Shown in pieces: positions 60,965-64,000 of a stretch of DNA of 64,000 bases (position 1 is its first letter; each line of letters begins with the position of its first letter). The notes beneath the pieces are model-generated. The model had not been told where the DNA came from and searched no databases. It was given only the letters and a program-made list of their open reading frames with translations. Location of the stretch: positions 1 to 64,000 of the forward strand of contig CAMWTP010000003.1 in the NCBI GenBank assembly GCA_947177165.1, in the 5' to 3' direction. The stretch is from an uncultured Lachnospiraceae bacterium (GTDB taxonomy: Bacteria; Bacillota; Clostridia; Lachnospirales; Lachnospiraceae). The position numbers were made by a program, and so were the translations under genes.

Positions 60965-61083
60965 ATGCACAAGTTTGTGTGTGCACAAACTTGATTTCCA
61001 TTGTCCTTTTCTCCTAACCTTATTAGCACAAAATGTGCCTGTTTGTCGTTTTTAATACTAGCATTATTAAAAATCAGTGTCAA
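60965..61083 (-). promoter_or_regulatory. aspS promoter and hairpin leader
   Basis: On the minus strand TTGACA (61078-61083), 17 bases, TAGTAT (61055-61060). The leader of about 105 bases ends in a hairpin CAAGTTTGTG/CACAAACTTG (about 60971-60994) close to the ribosome binding site. No T-box motif is present. Confidence 0.75.
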
Positions 61084-61102
61084 GGAGAATGTATGAACAA
61101 AA

Positions 61103-62500
61103 CTATTCCGCAGTCTCGACCACAGTCTTAAACAATGCCCGCTCCTCCAGCACTTCCTGAAAACTCCTGCCCAGATTGTTTCCGGGTACCCCGTATCCTT
61201 TGATCTCATCCATGTACTCGTCCCAGTCACAGATATAGAGATACACTTTGGAAATATCATGTCCCGCGATTGCAAGCTCATACATATTCTGACTGCCATT
61301 TTCTATCTTATTGCCGTCTGCGTCCAGCGCAACTGTGACGGTATCTGCACCTTCGATGGTGTTGAGTGTCATTTCCACAGAGGACAGTTCGATACTCCTG
61401 ATACCGATACCTGCCTCATTTGTCTGGTTGACCTCAATCACGCGGGAAGCGCTGTCCTTCTGTGTGATTGTCAGATCAAAGGACCATCTGCCCTCCTGCC
61501 ACCAGTTCTGATACTTGTTCGGATAGTCATACCACTCCTGCGGCAGGCCTTTCATATATGTTTCCCACTCCTCGTCGGTCATGCGCTCAAGCTCTTCCCC
61601 CGACTTTTGGCCTTCCAGCGGAACCGGCTGTGCCAAATCCCCGACTATGTTGGAGATATCCAACTTCACGGTAAACGTTTCCGGAATTTCATAATAATCG
61701 ATATATTGTGCGTAATTCTCATCCGTCAGCCAGAACCCCTCATTGTCAGCTTCCCTGCTATCCTCCGCAGCAATCCCGGCACTCTGCAGCATTTTTTGAT
61801 ATCTGCTCTCATCAACATTGATTTCAGAATAGTCAATCCTCATTATCCCTTCAAATGTATGTGCATCCGCAAACTTCCCTTCGATACCGCGCAGGGACTG
61901 TATGGCATCGGAACGGAATGAGTACTGCTCCACAGTCTCCACCGACAGGCTCTGCGTCCCATCCGCAAAAAGTGCCATCTCGGGAAACTCCTGTGCGTTT
62001 TTGACATTCACGCCGATAAAAACTGCCTGATTGGTGGCGTACATCTCCGTCAGTGTGATCGTTATATCGCCTGATGTCTGCTGGAATACTGCCGCACCGC
62101 GCACATCCTGCGCACCAGATGCTGTGTCGCCCGCATTGTTTTGCTCCGCCAGGGTATCGGTCCCTTCCTGATACAGTATCACCGTGTCCTCCTCCGGGAG
62201 CTTTCCGAACGAAAACAGGTCTGATATTTTCGAAAAAACACCCCCCAGCACTGGTATCTCGCTTGCCAGCACCGGATTCATGACGCAGAATGTGACCATC
62301 AGCGCAAACACAGCCGCAACACTTCCAATTCCGACGATAACATTCTTTATCATCGGACTTCCTATAACAATACTCTTTTTGCCACTGGGTACAACCTCCG
62401 CATTTCTGATCTTCCGATAGGCCTCCTCCATTCTCGCATCAATGACTCTGCTCGGTTCCAGATTGGCTCCAAGAATCTTTCTCAATTCCTTTTCATGCAT
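61103..62500 (-). CDS. DUF4179 membrane protein, probable anti-sigma factor
   Basis: A 465-residue protein. A short cytoplasmic part (MHEKELRKILGANLEPSRVI, DARMEEAYRKI) precedes one transmembrane helix (NVIVGIGSVAAVFALMVTFC) and a DUF4179-like extracellular domain (ASEIPVLGGVFSKISDLFSF onwards). It follows an ECF sigma gene, the usual place for its anti-sigma factor. GGAG lies 9 bases before the chosen ATG. The signal that would release the sigma factor is unknown. Confidence 0.82.
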   Translation of the reverse strand: MHEKELRKILGANLEPSRVIDARMEEAYRKIRNAEVVPSGKKSIVIGSPMIKNVIVGIGSVAAVFALMVTFCVMNPVLASEIPVLGGVFSKISDLFSFGKLPEEDTVILYQEGTDTLAEQNNAGDTASGAQDVRGAAVFQQTSGDITITLTEMYATNQAVFIGVNVKNAQEFPEMALFADGTQSLSVETVEQYSFRSDAIQSLRGIEGKFADAHTFEGIMRIDYSEINVDESRYQKMLQSAGIAAEDSREADNEGFWLTDENYAQYIDYYEIPETFTVKLDISNIVGDLAQPVPLEGQKSGEELERMTDEEWETYMKGLPQEWYDYPNKYQNWWQEGRWSFDLTITQKDSASRVIEVNQTNEAGIGIRSIELSSVEMTLNTIEGADTVTVALDADGNKIENGSQNMYELAIAGHDISKVYLYICDWDEYMDEIKGYGVPGNNLGRSFQEVLEERALFKTVVETAE

Positions 62501-62555
62501 AATTTCATTCTCCTTCATCTCTCCGCAATCCATCTGTATACAGGGTGTATTCCTG

Positions 62556-63077
62556 TCAGGCAAACTTGTCTGCTTTCCCTTCCAGTGATACGCGCAGCTG
62601 CTCCTTTCCGCGGTGCAGTCTGCTCTTTACCGTATTCTCGTTCATGTCGAGAATCTGCGCAATCTCCCTGATCGTAAACTGCTCCCCGAAATACAGCTGG
62701 AAGATCACCCTGCTGTCATCCGGCAGCACAGAGAGCATCTCGCGGAACTCCACTTCCGCCTTTCCGGCGTCACAGACCGCCTCCTCGCTGTAATCCTCCA
62801 GATACGCCTTGCGCTGGTTCGACCGGTACTTTTTCGTACACCGGTTGATCAGAATCCGCACAAGCCATGTCTTGAAATACTCCTCCTTTTTCAGACTGCC
62901 AATATGCTCATATGCATCCAGAATGGTATCCTGCATCGCATCCGCGACATCTTCCTCGTTTTTCAGATAGCCAAGCGCAACGCGCCGGAGTGTCATTTTG
63001 CACTCCTCGACAAGTGCGATAAACGCCTCCGCATCGCCGCGCCTTGCGCGTCTCACCATTGTATTCAACGTATTCAT
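62556..63077 (-). CDS. ECF RNA polymerase sigma factor
   Basis: A 173-residue sigma-70 group IV factor: region 2 with ALGYLKNEEDVADAMQDTIL and YFKTWLVRILINRC, region 4 with LPDDSRVIFQLYFGEQFTIR and NENTVKSRLHRGKEQL. It should direct envelope-stress genes under control of the downstream DUF4179 protein. GGAGG lies 4 bases upstream of the ATG. Confidence 0.93.
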   Translation of the reverse strand: MNTLNTMVRRARRGDAEAFIALVEECKMTLRRVALGYLKNEEDVADAMQDTILDAYEHIGSLKKEEYFKTWLVRILINRCTKKYRSNQRKAYLEDYSEEAVCDAGKAEVEFREMLSVLPDDSRVIFQLYFGEQFTIREIAQILDMNENTVKSRLHRGKEQLRVSLEGKADKFA

Positions 63078-63204
63078 TTTCCTCCTCCGCTCTGTACTGT
63101 ATTCTGTCGAAGCGCTTCAACTTACATAGATTAGATACCAGTTTATAGGATTCGGTTGCATCGGTCTCCCCCAAATTTTTATTTTACGATTTCTGCCTGC
63201 AATC

Positions 63205-63252
63205 CACAGTACATCTCATTCCTCCGCCTTGCATAAAAAGATTTGTACTGTG
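63205..63252. repeat. Inverted repeat upstream of the ECF sigma gene with shared core
   Basis: CACAGTACA (63205-63213) faces TGTACTGTG (63244-63252). The loop holds CCGCCTTGCATAAAA, identical to that upstream of pfkA, followed in both by a TC/CCATC-GCAAA-like string. On the minus strand the core reads TTTTATGCAAGGCGG and could begin a very short leader peptide (MQGG). Confidence 0.5.
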
Positions 63253-63327
63253 TCATCTGCAAAACCTAAAACTTTCACTGTGACTAATAATATTCAGCAA
63301 ACCCAATGTTTGGCATGTATGTAAAAA

Positions 63328-63346
63328 GAACCGGAAAATCCGGTTC
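63328..63346 (-). terminator. Terminator after the aldo/keto reductase gene
   Basis: GAACCGGA-aaa-TCCGGTTC-like stem (63328-63346) followed by TTTTT on the minus strand. Confidence 0.75.
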
Positions 63347-63353
63347 CCTATTG

Positions 63354-64000
63354 TTATACTCCGCATATCTTCTCGATCCTCTGCAATTCTTCCCCGCTGA
63401 ACAAGATATTCGACAGCATCCCCACATTGTCAATGATCTGCGCAGGCTTCGATGCCCCGATCAGCACGCTTGTGATGTCCCCGTCCCTCAAAATCCACGC
63501 CAGCGCCATCTGCGCAAGGCTCTGTCCGCGCTCCATTGCAATCGCGTTGAGCGCCCTTACCTTGTCAATCGTCTCACTGCCCAGTGCCTCCTCCTTCAGG
63601 AATCTGCCGTCTGTGCGGATGCGGCTGTCCTGCGGAATCCCATCGATATAGCGGTTTGTGAGCAGCCCCTGCGCCAGCGGGCAGAATGTGATGACTCCGA
63701 TGCCGTTCGCCGCCGCATAGTCCTTTAATCCGTCCCGCTCAATCGTCCTGTCAAACAGCGAATACTTTCTCTGGTTGATGATAAACGGCGTGCCCATCTT
63801 CTGAAACAGGCTGGCGATCGCGATCGTCTCTTCCTTATTATAGTTGGAAATGCCGACATAGAGCGCTTTCCCGCTCCGCACAATGCTGTCCAGCGCCCCG
63901 GCAGTCTCCTCAACCGGCGTGTCCTTGTCCGGCCTGTGATGATAAAAGATGTCCACGTAATCAAGTCCCATCCGTTTTAAGCTCTGGTCGAGGCTGGCTA
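63354..64000 (-). CDS. Aldo/keto reductase, cut by the window end
   Basis: The last 215 residues of a Kv-beta/YghZ-type aldo/keto reductase: SLDQSLKRMGLDYVDIFYHH, GKALYVGISNYNKEE, CPLAQGLLTNRY and TSVLIGASKPAQI are family blocks for the barrel and NADPH site. The open frame continues past base 64000, so the N-terminus lies outside; the in-frame ATG at 63971 is internal. Confidence 0.9.
   Translation of the reverse strand, partial: ASLDQSLKRMGLDYVDIFYHHRPDKDTPVEETAGALDSIVRSGKALYVGISNYNKEETIAIASLFQKMGTPFIINQRKYSLFDRTIERDGLKDYAAANGIGVITFCPLAQGLLTNRYIDGIPQDSRIRTDGRFLKEEALGSETIDKVRALNAIAMERGQSLAQMALAWILRDGDITSVLIGASKPAQIIDNVGMLSNILFSGEELQRIEKICGV

Noticed and set aside
60943-61083. T-box riboswitch upstream of aspS
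   Set aside because: The leader is only about 105 bases and has no conserved T-box or specifier-loop motif.
60943-61299. Extended N-terminus of aspartyl-tRNA synthetase
   Set aside because: The extra 119 codons include the promoter, leader hairpin and RBS; the family N-terminus begins at the ATG after GGAGG.
1-64000. CRISPR arrays, rRNA or tRNA genes
   Set aside because: I saw no regularly spaced repeats and no recognisable tRNA or rRNA sequence; repeats at 49.9-50.1 kb are two long palindromic units, not a CRISPR.

Overview
The window looks like the chromosome of a gut Firmicute of the Lachnospiraceae type. The basis is a low-to-mid GC Gram-positive gene set: MutS2, a YhaM-type exonuclease, LrgAB, several Rpn-family nucleases, DUF4179/ECF-sigma and DUF4358 proteins, GGAGG-type ribosome binding sites and an anaerobe-style rhamnose operon. 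This is inferred from family knowledge; no database search was possible.

Layout. 0-5 kb (minus): an unknown protein, an RlmD-type rRNA methyltransferase, YhaM and an HtrA-like membrane protein that appears to lack the catalytic His. 5-9 kb (plus): a surface O-acylation cassette (SGNH esterase, DUF4358 lipoprotein, MBOAT acyltransferase, DHHW protein). 9-14 kb (plus): MutS2 and a two-component system, then a minus-strand Rpn nuclease. 15-30 kb (minus): a surface-polysaccharide locus with a Wzm-like permease, an ABC ATPase fused to a membrane acyltransferase, a fossil ORF-less group II intron, a second acyltransferase, an epimerase, glycosyltransferases, two nucleotidyltransferases, a cupin, a HAD phosphatase-like protein, a GDPD-like protein and a GlfT2-like transferase. 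Its 18.8-24 kb part is visibly more AT-rich and carries gene relics, which suggests horizontal acquisition. 30.8-36.5 kb (minus): a sensor kinase/regulator pair downstream of a carbohydrate-binding lipoprotein, a DUF4956 membrane protein and a VTC (polyphosphate polymerase-like) protein.

36.5-45.9 kb holds a compact integrated island of about 9.3 kb, bounded by a 41-bp direct repeat with one mismatch. It carries a tyrosine integrase, an XRE repressor with face-to-face promoters and operator palindromes, small early genes, an ERF annealing protein, a replication-initiator-like protein, a scaffold protein, a major capsid protein, an HNH/AP2-like protein and a sigma-70-like factor. It also has a very small holin-like toxin gene (27 aa) with a convergent antisense promoter. 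It has no terminase, portal, tail or lysis genes, so it resembles a phage satellite that brings its own capsid and scaffold and depends on a helper. Its attachment site coincides with the promoter-proximal direct repeats of the VTC operon.

46-64 kb: lrgAB with a FadR/GntR regulator and a matching operator; a rhamnose catabolic operon (rhaB, a small Cys-rich protein, rhaA, rhaD, fucO-like) containing a duplicated palindromic repeat; a RelE/Phd-type toxin-antitoxin pair; two gene relics; an AraC regulator that is a candidate rhamnose regulator; Spx/ArsC-like, PfkA, C39-like peptidase, AspS and ECF sigma with DUF4179 genes; and an aldo/keto reductase cut by the window end.
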